This document shows, piece by piece, positions 13,601 through 24,917 of a stretch of DNA of 64,000 bases. Source of the DNA: Thermomucor indicae-seudaticae (Eukaryota; Mucoromycota; Mucoromycetes; Mucorales; Lichtheimiaceae); assembly GCA_000787465.1 (NCBI GenBank), contig JSYX01000001.1, forward strand, positions 62,001 through 126,000, written 5' to 3'. Each line of letters begins with the position of its first letter. Position 1 is the stretch's first letter. Under the pieces are notes generated by a model, which saw nothing but the letters and a program-made list of their open reading frames with translations, was not told the DNA's origin and ran no database searches. The position numbers were made by a program, and so were the translations under genes.

Positions 13601-14313
13601 GCCGATTGATGAATTGAATTAGTCGTCGAATAAACAGCGTCCAATAACGCCTAATCCACATGTATGATCAGTCGGAACCCTTCCCTTTCTTACTTCCAAA
13701 AATCCCGAGCGTTACCTTGATGATCTGCAGCTGGACCTTTTCGTCCGTTTCTTCGCCGACAAAACAATCACATATACTGTCCACAACACGCTCCATGACT
13801 TGAGATTGCTCTGCTTCATCTTCAATGTCGGCAAGATAACTGTACGTGATAAACTTGCCGAGACAGTCTAGCGCGATAGTCATGAGATTGGCTGAGCGAG
13901 TATCAATAGCCGTCTGCAAAGCATTAAGGATCACTACCGAACTAAAACAAATATCGCCCGGTCGTCAGTTTCGACAAACTCTTTCAATGCGACCCAGTCA
14001 ACTCCTACCGAGTCTGGCCTTCGGGTGGAGCCTCCCCGTTTCTGAGCATATCTACAAGTTGGGAACGCATGAGCCTTTGAGAGCCAGCGAGATAGTTTCT
14101 CAACTAAGATTCCATACCTAGTGTGCTCTGCACAATTTCTTTCAATTTCTTGTTCTTGCGAGCCTCTTTCGTATTTGCGATTTTGTCCAGAGCATTGACG
14201 ACAAAAACAGCGCTTGACGTGACCTGAGATGAGCCTGAAGAAGTTTGCATCGAAGCCCTTGCCGAGACAGGCGAAGATAGGTTTTGTGAGGATGCCGTTG
14301 GTGAGGTCGCCAT
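7649..14313 (-). CDS. SEC7: ARF guanine-nucleotide exchange factor, SEC7/BIG family
   Basis: A large multi-exon gene running from ATG at 14313 to TAA at 7649. It activates Arf1-type GTPases on the trans-Golgi to drive vesicle formation. The order of parts is that of the large GEFs. A Ser/Thr-rich N-terminus and DCB repeats lie at about 13.0-14.3 kb. The HUS box with [12 protein letters not shown] lies near 12.28 kb. The Sec7 domain (about 11.0-11.7 kb, in the 2-kb exon 10212-12200) shows [18 protein letters not shown], the catalytic-glutamate loop [12 protein letters not shown] and [14 protein letters not shown] helical repeats follow to the C-terminus, including [15 protein letters not shown] and [14 protein letters not shown]. 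The last exon ends [11 protein letters not shown]. Internal splice sites were not all fixed. The Sec7 exon carries residues linked to brefeldin A sensitivity (see findings). Confidence 0.93.
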
Positions 14314-14741
14314 GACTCTTTTCACTGAATGTCGTTTATAAAGATAGATGTGTAATCTTGCTTTCGGCCGGGATAGAGAAGCGTGTTACTCAGCGTGAAC
14401 AAAGCTCGGATATGCGTTTCCTCCTTTGATATTTAGATATACTGATGCTGCGTCGTCAATGTGCCTCCGCAGGTCTAAGTGGCGATCGTCAAACTTATTG
14501 TTCCTGATCGAGTCGCAAATTCTAGCTGGCGTTACCGAAAAGCAAACAAAAGGGCTGTCTTTCCAGAAATGGACGGGATCTCCAGCAGAAAAGAAGCCCG
14601 GGGACCTTCGAGATTTGACTCCCGATAATTGTCCTCTTCCGTCTAAAACATCTGAGACGTGGTTACAAACCATTGACGAACTACAGTTTATTTCACTGAC
14701 TTTTACACAAGTTCCTTGTAACAATAGATTAATGTACAAGA
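14314..14741. other. spacer between SEC7 start and PPR stop
   Basis: 428 bp between two minus-strand genes. It must hold the SEC7 promoter and the 3' UTR of the PPR gene. Open frames on both strands are present but have no start, composition or splice context that suggests a gene. Confidence 0.4.
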
Positions 14742-17365
14742 TTATTGTATTGAACTTTTCATATGAGCAATCCAACGACGATATGCACTGTTTTGTTGAG
14801 CTATATAAGGGAAGAAATTGTGTACAAGCCATTCTAGATCTTCTTTGCTGTTCTCCTGTTTCGCCAAGTGAGAGATGCTGTGGGCTGTTGTTCTAGAAAG
14901 CCGGGGTGTAGATGTTTGACTCATTAACGTTTTCACCACATCCATGACAAGTGATAAATCTTGAGCATCAACCAGTGATGCAATGTACGTGTCCATCAAC
15001 TGATAATCCAATGTTGTGTATGGCGCTGAGGGGAATGGCACGGCTGGGGATGAATCTCGTACAGGTATCGGTATCTTTCCAGATTGATGCAGACGTTGCA
15101 TTGTATATTCAGTAAAGATTCGTTGAATTTCTCCTCGATCGGGTGTCCGCCTTGTCACAGCGAGGGTAATCGCGCTTTGCCACATTTCAGAATTGAACTG
15201 TATTCCTTGGCTTCGCGCTCTTTTGAGCAGCTGTTCCGCTTGGTCTTCCATACCCTTAATCAGAACAGTCGTTCGAAGCATGGGTGCATAATACTCGGGT
15301 TCGGACATCGATGGCCATCTAAGCACGCTTCCGTTGGCTCTCAGGGGTTCATAGGCCGCGCGTCTGGCAGTTTCTCGCTCAATGATCTCCATCAAAGTTC
15401 CCGCTAATTTAGAGTCCTGTGCGGCAGCGCAACAGTCAAGAAGAGAAACGTAAAGAGGCCAGTCGAGCTCGTCAGATGACAATTCGTTCGTCATGTCCGA
15501 GGTGATTACTGAAAGTGCATATTTAGCTTGCTGCGGATCCAATGAAGCCAGCGCGAACACATGTTGATATAAGCTGGCATCCCGCTTCAATCCTGATATT
15601 TTAAGAAGTCTCCATCGTTTCCAAACTTCTTCGTAACGTCCTGCAGCTCCGAGACAGGTAAACATAAGTCGCATAGTTTGTCGGTCATGGCGCAAGCCGG
15701 TCGAGAGTATGATATTTTCAATATCAAACAAGCGTGGGTCAAGAGGAAGCCGTGTGTGTCTGCTGCGGCAGTAATAGCCACCCAACTGCACAAGCGATCC
15801 GAACCGGAAGTAGTCAAATGGATATTTGTTGTCCTTATGCGGAATGCAAGCTTTCAGCAGTGCGTGGTAGGTCTCTCTGCTCAAATGCCGGTGCCCATGC
15901 GACTGCATCTCCCGGAATACGTCAAGGACCCTATCAAGCCTTCCGCTCGGTAAAGGTTCTTGGCATCGTGCGAAAGCTTTCACCAGCAATTCGTACGTTT
16001 TTGTGTCTGGCGTTATTCCACGTGAAGGCATGTAGTCTCGAACAAAATGCTCCACTTCCCGTATAGGCACCAAAGCAGGGTCCACGTGGTTCGCTATAAC
16101 CATGTAATTCAGGATGATGTTGCATTTCTTTATATCCAAGGTGCTATCTTGGCTTTGCAATAAATCATCCGTAACACGTTTCCACGACGCATGAAGCTCC
16201 TGTAATTTTGAAGAGCCCGCAATATTTAATGGCTTTCCGTGCAGTCCCAGAGTATCGACGCGTTTCTTATATTCATTAAAAAGCGCGTTTTTGTGAGCCA
16301 CGAGAAGGTAACTCAAGTCAGGAGATTTTCCGAAACATTGCTCGTAAATCTTTGTATACTCCTCAGTTTTCGGTATATCGCCATGTACAGCGAAAGCGCG
16401 TATGAGCTGATTCAGTGTATCTTGCGAGGGCTGTCGTCCATTGCTTTTGAGTTCTTCTAAAAGTGCGTTAATCTTCAATGTTCGTTTGTCGTATGCATAA
16501 CCCAGCAGTGCTGCTTGAGTTAAAGAATATATTTCGTCATCCGTAAATTGACCTGAGTTCCGCAAGTTTTTCAATGATTTGTCGATTTGTGAGTATTTGC
16601 CTGCAAGGCCAAATAGCTTTCTTATTATCAGCAACTGGGACCACAATGGGAATGGTAAATCAGCACTTACCCGAAACAAAACTCCCAATGTTTCCATATC
16701 CCGCACAAATTTGTGGTCAAATATGCTCAAGTACGTGTTCAAAATACCACACATATCGCTATGACGATACGTGTGTGCGAACGACAACGCCATCTTTAGT
16801 AAATTCTTCCAAACTTCTTCATTACGCAATACGCTCTCGCTGACGGGTGATTCCTTTACGGGTACGTAAAACCAGTAAGCAATTTGTCCTGCGATATCCA
16901 AGTCAAGCGGTGAACTTTTCCGGACTATGGTGATTAAATCGATGTATGCGTCAGCCGTAAGAACTTCTTTGTTGTTCCCTTTTTGAAAATGAAGTCGTTT
17001 GAACAACTGTAAAGCGCCGTGTGCATTTCCTTTAGATTTGAAATTGTTTAAAGCCGATTCAAAGTCTACAGGAGATTGTTCAATGTCGCGTTGTGGTGGC
17101 AAAACCGCAGTGTCACAGGCTGTATGTTGTCCGTGCTCGCTAGAAGCAACGTTCGTACTTGCAGTATTCGGTACGCTTTGTAAGGCTGTGTCAAGTGTGA
17201 TTAAGAAGGCAAGCAATTAGCAAGTGAAGTAAGACTAAACGTACCTCGGTATTGTTGAGCTCGACAAGTAGTGAAAGGATACCGAGGCCTGTACTGGGCA
17301 TGTTGCCTGGTCGCTTTTGCTTGCTGGGAAACTGCGGCTGCTCTGCGCGCAAACCTAGACAACAT
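14742..17365 (-). CDS. pentatricopeptide-repeat-like protein, probably mitochondrial
   Basis: Two exons (17245-17365, 14742-17185) give 854 residues. The ATG at 17365 starts a basic, Arg/Ala/Gln-rich leader without acidic residues (MLSRFARRAAAVSQQ), typical of a mitochondrial presequence, and the single intron lies just after it. The rest is a helical solenoid with repeated segments of PPR type, for example ITPDTKTYELLVKAFARCQE, RDASLYQHVFALASLD and FNSEMWQSAITLA. Fungal proteins of this kind bind organellar transcripts and control their stability or translation. The particular RNA target or orthologue (such as a Pet309 or Cbp1 counterpart) cannot be told from the sequence. It faces the TIA1-like gene across a 221-bp divergent promoter. 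Confidence 0.78.
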
Positions 17366-17586
17366 GGTGGGTGCCCCTGCCGGTTTGCCTTTGCAACAGT
17401 GCGGCTTCAAAAAAGTGTGACTCTACTTGCAAGGCAGGCAAACGCAGCGTATCCCTAAAATGAACAATGACGTAATTTTGAAGCTGGGCGGCTCGATGTC
17501 AAGCGAAATCAAGCAAGCATTTTTCCCTTTTAACCCTCTCTTCACTCTTAATCCCTTCCCCCTCTATACGACCACATTGAAGAAAC
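17366..17586. promoter_or_regulatory. divergent promoter of PPR and TIA1-like genes
   Basis: Only 221 bp separate the two start codons, so the 5' elements must be shared or closely packed. A CREB/ATF-like octamer TGACGTAA lies at about 17468-17475. A long pyrimidine tract (about 17517-17575, CT-rich) directly precedes the plus-strand ATG, a common feature of strongly expressed fungal genes. No TATA box is evident. Function is inferred only. Confidence 0.5.
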
Positions 17587-19715
17587 ATGGCACATACGAA
17601 CGATGGCTGCAAAGCACTTTACGTTGGAAACCTTGATCCCCGAGTTAGCGAGGAAATGTTACAGCAAATCTTTTCAGTTATTGCTCCTGTCGCAAATGTC
17701 AAAATTATTCGTGATCGGAACGTAAGTACATTCCAAATTGTCTTCCAAATACTTGGCATACCGTGGTTGTTTGAAGAGGACACGTGGGAGGGTTGATTTT
17801 TTTGTGACAAAAGATGGCGATAACCGGAAGCGGTGGAATAAGACCTGCCAACAGGGAGCAAAAGAAGTACGACGCAACGTAGTATATGCAGGACGGATGA
17901 GATGGAATCGCTACCGCTAGGAGCACTGTAAGATGTACAGTCCCTTTTTGATTTTCCGTTATTTCTGTCTTTCTGGCAACGCCTTTTGCTTCGATTCTCA
18001 TTATGTTGATATCCTCCGGCTCACTTACAGCTCCTTTGGCGTCCTGGCGTGTGTGTCTGTTGAACCTGCCCCTCCGCGTTACACTGCTTCTCAACACTGG
18101 AAGCTCGATTTAAGTCGTTCGCTTCACCCAAACGGAGACTTGGGCGGATTTGTCTTCAAACATGCGATCAGCCTCCGTACCTGAATGTTCTACCGGACAA
18201 CTGGAAGGTTAACAGTTGAAAAATTTCTATATTCTGCTGTTCTTCCGCTTCCTTGCTTTAGAGTGTGGTTGGGCATCTTGAAGAGGGCTCGGTGGATGGC
18301 GCTTTCTGGGGAAATATGGGAACCACTAGGCGGGCTGTTGAAGGCACGGGTTAACCGTCTCGCATATCAGATACTGACAGTATGTATATTGCTTATTTAT
18401 TTTCAGTATACACATGGCGGATTTAACTACGGCTTCGTCGAATTTAATGAGCATCAAGCTGCAGAGCAAGCATTGCAGGCCATGGCCGGACGCTCCGTCT
18501 TTGGACAGGTAAGATGAATGATTATCTCAACACCTATACCTTGGCCTGACTTGCGTTCAATAGGAAATTCGGGTTAATTGGGCTGCTCAAGGCTCTGCCC
18601 TAAAAGAGGATACCAGCAACCATTTCCACATTTTCGTAGGCGATCTCAGCCCAGAGGTTACAGACGAGGTGCTAGCAAGTGCTTTCACTCCATTTCGATC
18701 AATGTCGTAAGTATGCGTAATATGAGCATTCGCCTGCTTGTTCAGGTCTTAAAATGGAGCCAATAGAGAAGCTCGTGTTATGTGGGATCAGACAACTGGC
18801 AAATCCAGAGGATTTGGCTTTGTAGCTTTCCGTGATCGTGCCGACGCCGAGCAAGCCATAGCCACTATGAATGGCGAATGGTTGGGTTCACGACCCATTC
18901 GATGTAACTGGGCAAATCAAAAGAACTCAGGGCAGTCGTCAGCTGCCAGTAATCAGTACTGTAAGGGCGTCAGCATTCAATTGGTCATTATAATCGCTAA
19001 ATCATCTTTTCCCAGTAATAACAGCAAACATGTCATACGAGCAAATATACGCACAGACTCCTCCTCATCAGACTACCGTCTATATCGGTAATTTACCACA
19101 CGGGATCACACGTAAGCTGTCTGTGAACGAGTTTGCTCTTCAAGGATGATTTTTGACCTGAATACTTGAGCAGAACAAGATATTGCACCTTATTTCCAAC
19201 AATATGGCTACGTTTCTGACATCCGTTTACAAAGCGATCGCGGTTTTGCTTTCGTCAAGTAAGAGCACGGTACGCGGCAATCGACACGTTCTGCTTACGT
19301 AAAGTATAGGATGGACACTCACGCAAACGCAGCGACAGCTATATTTGCGCTTCAAGGATTCCAAATTGGTGGCAGACCGGCCAAGCTATCATGGGGGAGA
19401 GATCGCAATGCAGCTAATACCAACACCGTTACCGCACCTGCCGCATACGATCCATACAGCGCATATAATTATACTGCTGCAGCTGCAGCTGCAGCTGCAT
19501 ATCCTCAGAACTGGGTCCAACCGGGAGCCTACGACGTGCAATCTATGAGAGCGACTGTGCCAGGAGTAGCCTCTCACGGCAGTGCAGCAACTTTAAGTCC
19601 GAACGATGTTTCAGCTATCGACACAACAGGAGCTTGGAGCCATCATCATCAACAACAGCAGCAGCAGCAGTACTATCAACAATATTACAGCACTGGACAC
19701 AACATGAACATATAA
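17587..19715 (+). CDS. PUB1: three-RRM RNA-binding protein, TIA1/TIAR-PUB1 family
   Basis: Seven exons (17587-17721, 18407-18508, 18564-18706, 18767-18960, 19016-19111, 19174-19258, 19310-19715) join to 386 residues. There are three RNA-recognition motifs. RRM1 has RNP2 ALYVGNL and RNP1 NYGFVEF, split by the first intron. RRM2 has IFVGDL and [11 protein letters not shown]3 has VYIGNL and RGFAFVK. The C-terminus is a low-complexity Ala, His and Gln tail (a polyalanine run near 19480-19500, polyglutamine near 19650-19670) of the prion-like kind that drives stress-granule assembly in TIA1 and Pub1. Family proteins bind U-rich RNA and affect splicing, mRNA stability and translation. The first intron is 685 nt, about ten times longer than the others, and sits in the middle of RRM1. 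Confidence 0.93.
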
Positions 19716-20446
19716 ACCGTAGCTCGGTTATCCGTGTGACTAAACGCGAAATAAAGACTCTGCCGTTTCCGACTTGGCTCTGCGTGGACGTCAAATAAGC
19801 CCGGTCGCTGCATGTACGCATCGCATGATTCTTTTTTATCCTGACGTAGCCACATTGTCAACTTATCATGATCGTCCTATTATTATTAATTTATCCTTTA
19901 GTGATAGTTCCGTGGAATCTTGATAATTGCTTGTTGGGAAATCGTAGGTCCTGACTATGACCTCCAACATTAAGAATACAGTACACGGAAAACGCAGTGA
20001 TTGATGTAATATGAGCGACTCGTTATGTTATGCTTTGGTCGAGACAGTGTTTTCCCACCAACAACATAAAAGTGGCATTGGTTGAGGCAAGCAGTGAAGG
20101 TTTCAGTATATACAATAATAGTCTTGCAAAAATGCTATTCACGAGGCGCACACCGCTACCTGTAAGGTGGTAATAATAGGACGTCGCACATGTAGAAGTT
20201 TTACTGTCGTAACCCCGTAAAAACAGTCAAATCGTAATTTTGCACTGCAAGGGTGAAACAGTGCCCTAACGCAGCGAAAATGAGGCCGAGCAGGTAATTA
20301 CTGCTGTTTAGCGCATAACATGGAAGAAAAGGTGAAGAATAAAAAGAATGATGTGCTACATAGACTCCTAAGATATAATACCAAAAAGGAAGTACATTTG
20401 TTTATTTGTGAACATGCATAGACAATAGCTAGGACTAAGTCTCTCT
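19716..20446. other. convergent intergenic region
   Basis: 731 bp between the 3' ends of the TIA1-like gene and the minus-strand 4-TM gene. AATAAAGA at about 19750 is a plausible polyadenylation signal for the former. No gene or repeat is visible in the rest. Confidence 0.5.
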
Positions 20447-21072
20447 CTACCAGCCATGTTTGAAAGCTAAACCTCCAATGGCCAAGGTAATGCCATGAAA
20501 CGTAGCGTTATAGACGAACCGAATGAACCGGTGTTCATATTCAATTTCAGTGAGAGCCACAAGTGCCGTCAAACCAAAGAATCTATGTAGTAGGACATAG
20601 AGAGAATGAGCCTGCTATATGACATACGTATCATATCCGATAAGAGGACGCTTACATCCACGTCAGGATCATAACTGCACGCGTGGATCCTGTACCAAAA
20701 GTGTTCAATACCAAAACACTGAGGAGCAACAACGTGTTTTCCATTAGCACGCGATGAGCATTAGCAATACGTCGCTGTATAAAAGTTGCGTTTGTCAGCG
20801 TGTACCATGATAATAATAATAAGAGGAGATTCTATACGAACCCCAAAAGATCCATGCGGCGTCCATTCGGACTTGCTTTGCTTGCTTGTTGTTGCTGCTT
20901 CCGGATCTTGCTGCGGACTTGGCTTCTCCGTCTCCTCGCTGAATACATGGCGCAAAAAGTAGACTAATCCCCAAAGAACCCATTGCGTGAAAAAAGCAAT
21001 CCATGTCAAATGGACATTGTTGTTTTGAACAAAGCTACTGATAGTAAAGCCGTTTCTTGGGTTAGCGTCCAT
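20447..21072 (-). CDS. small four-helix membrane protein, copy 1 (unknown family)
   Basis: Three exons (20842-21072, 20656-20774, 20447-20582) give 161 residues. Hydrophobic helices are visible at VHLTWIAFFTQWVLWGLVYF, in exon 2 (ENTLLLLSVLVLNTFGTGS, then RAVMILTW continuing into FFGLTALVALTEI), and at the C-terminus (HGITLAIGGLAF), ending KHGW. A hydrophilic Gln/Ser/Glu-rich loop separates helices 1 and 2. The gene at 30133-30836 encodes the same architecture, with identical intron phases and an exon 2 of identical length (119 nt). I do not recognise the family. A membrane location is the only supported inference. Confidence 0.78.
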
Positions 21073-21401
21073 TCGTTAAGCAAAAAAGAAGTGAAGGATG
21101 CTACGGATGGGCTGCTTCCATTTCTTTTGCATTTATATAGAGCGGTTGCTACAAGCACGATGGTCTGTAGCTAGGCAGAACCTCGTGATATAGATCGTCG
21201 ACCGCCAATGTTCCAATGAACATCGTGTTATTCGGTTCGTTATCACTGAACAAAGAGCATGCGTGTCTACAGTCGTCAGGAGGCAATACAACAAGTACAT
21301 TTTTAAACATGATACATTGCACACGATTCAATTACTATGTAGTCTTAGCTGTTGTTATTTTTTTGTACACGTTATGGATGGTAATACTAGGTAGGAAGCT
21401 T
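21073..21401. other. short spacer, promoter of the 4-TM gene
   Basis: 329 bp that should carry the upstream region of the 4-TM gene and the 3' UTR of the PHD gene. Nothing specific is visible. Confidence 0.4.
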
Positions 21402-24400
21402 CTACACTTTGTAGTTGACAACCTTTCTTGACCGGAGTCTTTCTGTTTTATCCTTGCCAGCTGGTAGACGAACCTCAAACAGCTCATCGTGTTTCAAGTC
21501 ACATTCTAAACAGCGGAAGGAGACATGTCTAGCCAACCGTCAAAGTCATTAATCAATAGGCGCACTTCCACAATCAAGAAAAAGTAAAAAACTTACGCTT
21601 TTGGATAGTCCTTAATAGGAGGATCACAACATCCACAGTGGAAATCTCGTTTACAGTCACTGCATTCGATGAAAACCCGCGGATCCCAATAGTTTGCTTT
21701 ACCCGTATAATTATCGGGTCTCAGATGCTTTGTTGTCTCCAGTGATGCCATATACTCCTCGCCAAGTTCCAATTTATCGATTGCTTCCTGAGGCATCACG
21801 TTCTGCTTGCATTCTGCACAAACAGCGTTTGCGAAATCTTTCACGACCTTTGCTCTCTTTCTTGGCGGTTCAGCGACTGGTTTCTCCCTTTGCTGCTCCT
21901 TTTGTTCAACGGCAACTCTCTTTTTTGCTTTCTTGAAGGCCTTTGACTTCTCTGCCTTTGGAGCTTTGGCTGTTGACTTTGACGGTTTCTCGCGAGCACA
22001 GGTTGGTTCTTGCGCGGCCTGCTTCCTTTCCATTTGCTTCTCCAGAATTCTTTTCTTCAGTATGTATTTAGGCACGTACGGAGCTAGTGCAGGCTCTTCG
22101 ACTTCTTCATCAATTCCAAGCAAGTCACCCAGTTGTTTTTCTACCTCTCGGTTGTTTGTGGTTTCTTCCAGCGACTCAGCAGCAGATGGTGGCGGTGGTT
22201 GTTCTTTATTATCATCATTTGAAGTTTCTTCCATTTCGTGCTTTTCGCTGTTGAGAGTCAGATCATTTTCCGAGATGGCTCCACTTTCGCCCTGGTTATC
22301 TTTGTCAGCAAAAGTCTGCGAGACAGTATCAAGGGCATCCGCATACTCAGATGCACTGTCGTTTCCATCTTCTGTGTCGGCGGTCTTAAGATCGGCATCC
22401 TGTGCACTTTCCGCTGCTGAGTGGATCATGGGTTGCTCTACTGTCTCTGTTACTGGAGATTTCCGAACTTCTGCCACAGCAGATTCCGCCGTTTGAGAGG
22501 TCGTCGCTTCATGGCCATCAATTGCCATTGGTTCAGCAGGTTTCTCGGAATTTTCATTGCTCTGCTCGATACTATCGTCAAGGACCAAAATTGATTCAGA
22601 GTGGTAGTCGTCTTCGGGAATATTTCTGCTCTGAACGTTCGATTGACTATCGCCTTCGTCGTCGACAAGCACAGGAGAACGAGGCTCAGCCATATCTCCC
22701 TGGGTAATATGGCGGCTGCCGTAGAGGTAGTTGTCCAAGCGCAAGCGGAATATTCGAATGACATCGTTGATAGTCGTCACTGATTCGGCAACTTCCCCAG
22801 TACGGATAAGCTCATATTGCCAACCCTGCAGACGTTTCTCGTTCTCATTGTACCGGGTAATATAAATCAGAAATTCATCTCGCTTATTGACCCATCTGTC
22901 CCATTCGTTTAATCGTACAGCGCGTGACGCTGCTCGCATCGACTTTCGGCGATCGTGGATAAAGCATCGTATGACGTCCGTATGAAGTGTAACCTGCTTC
23001 CGAATCAATCCATATTTGAAACCGCAACTGACGTGGAACCAGTTATTGCATCCGTCACAGGGACATTGTAGGCAAGCGCCATATTCAGCATACGGTTCGC
23101 CTTCACACACAATGCATTTCTAAGAATTCCATTTACCGTCAGTCACCAGCGATATTTAGTAGCCTAAAAGCGGCTTTAACCTGATAAAGAGCCTCTGCAG
23201 GTACTTTTTCAAGAGAAATATCTTTCATGTTTTTCTTATCCCAAATCTGCACTCGAGGTATCCATTGAGCACAGGAAACATGGACCCACTCCATACCCAA
23301 GAAAGGTTGGGCCAATTTTCGAAAAGCTCCGCGGATATTGGGGCACAACGCACACATCTTAGAGACCTGGTTAGGATAATGCGCTTAATAAAAGTCAAGA
23401 AGCCACTCGACTTACCAAGGGTCTCGTTGCAGTATTCTGCAAGTTTTTACAGCGATCACAAAGCCAAATATCATTCTCACTCGGACATTTTTCAATACCG
23501 TAACATGCTGAACATAGCGTTAGCGCAGGACGTAAGATCCAGAACATATTCTTTTCTCTTTACCTTGATGGACAATAACGTCGCAGTCCGGTCCATCACA
23601 ATAAACGAACGGATTATTGTCGTCGGCCACTTCTAAATAACAAATACAACAGACTTCAGGATCGTTCAGTTTCTACAGCATGGTTTTCTTTAGCCGAAAT
23701 TCATGTTATACTGTTGCAGCGACAGGTACATACCCACTTATTCAACCACTCTCTTATCGGTATCCTTTTCGCCGGAGTTTCAGGCAACCTTTCCGGTGGG
23801 GTTGCTGTCTGAGAGCTCTGCTCTTGGTAGACCCCTTTATCAGTAACTGTACTCGTACTACTTGTAGTCGGGCTTTGGCTAGCTGAAGGCTGCATAGGTG
23901 CTGAGGTGACGAGAAACTGATAAATGTTCTGATCAGTATTTGCAGCTGTACTTGTTTCGGCAACCGGTGAAGGATTCACAGTAGTAGTAGGTGCAGGAAC
24001 GACTGTTGTCTTTTCCAAAGAAGCAATCGAAGGTGCGGTAGTAGTAGGATGGTTCGACACGGGTGCGGAAACTTGTTGAACATTTAAAGATGCTAGCTGT
24101 GGCGCTGTTTTTCTGGATGATACTGTATAGTTAGGATAGTTGGATGAAGTAGAGACGCCTGGTGCGACTTGATTGGGGGTTGTACTGGCTGTCATTGTTG
24201 TTGATAGTGGACGTCTAATACTCGCAATCGGGCGCTGAACGTATGCTGCTGGGCAAAGAGGACGAATGAGCAAAGGTACAAAGCAATAAACTTTCTCTCT
24301 CTCCACCTGCCTGGATTTTTAATCCCGCGCCATATTCGTCGTTTTCCCTTTACCAGTTGTAAAGGGTATGCATGCCGAAAATTAATCGGATCCATGGGAT

Positions 24401-24671
24401 CGTAATGGTCGTATTTGCTAATGAAAGACGGGAAAGCAAACATCTCCAAGGACTCTGCGTGTGACGACGTGGATGTCGATTCTGTAGATCGTGCAGGCGA
24501 ACCATTTACCGGACTCCCAGGGACACGTTTATCTCCATTTTTGAACGTATGATGACCGTTTTGCTGTGGGCGAACACCATTGGTGCCCTCACTGCTATTA
24601 CCGTTTAAAATGCTGAAAGGATCACGACGAGATGCAGCCGTGTTGACTTCACGTACGGGTTCTTCTTGCAT
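21402..24671 (-). CDS. PHD / extended-PHD finger chromatin protein
   Basis: Seven exons (24354-24671, 23734-24306, 23564-23672, 23416-23507, 23181-23366, 21597-23119, 21402-21528) sum to 975 residues. After a Ser/Thr-rich N-terminus, exons 3-4 encode a PHD finger (VCCICYLE, VYCDGPDC, CYGIEKCP, IWLCDRC). Exons 5-6 encode the extended PHD block of BRPF/JADE/NTO1 proteins (MCALCPNIRGAF, WVHVSCAQWIP, KCIVCEGE, NNWFHVSCGFKYG). A long acidic and Lys-rich linker follows. A third PHD-like finger closes the protein (VCAECKQN, IECSDCKRDFHCGCC, FRCLECD), assembled from the last two exons. Paired PHD/ePHD modules read histone H3 and recruit acetyltransferases of the NuA3/MOZ type. I see neither a bromodomain nor a clear EPL1 segment, so assignment to NTO1 is only tentative. 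Intron 1 (47 nt) is the least certain junction. Confidence 0.85.
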
Positions 24672-24917
24672 TACTTGTCACCGGAAGGTGTGGAGAAAAG
24701 AAAAAAAACGGATTGGAAAAGTCACACCAGAATTTCCCACTTCCTCTTTTTGCTAGATTTCACTCTCATGAAACCACATTTCGAAGAATGCAAATCTCTG
24801 TTCAGAAATGTGCTTTTCATTTATTCGAATCACTTCTAGAGTCAATGTCACAGTTCCGATGACAATATGTATGTTACTTTGTGCGCCTGCGCTTAAATAA
24901 TGGATGTTTATTTGTCG

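Noticed and set aside
18185..18406. Alternative first exon of the TIA1-like gene within the long intron
   Set aside because: The frame is open into exon 2, but the text does not resemble an RRM start and would lose RNP2; noted only as a question under the intron finding.
21796..22496. A 229-codon open frame on the plus strand opposite the PHD gene
   Set aside because: It is antisense to the long Ser/Glu/Lys-rich exon 6 and has the composition expected from reading that exon backwards; no splice or domain support.
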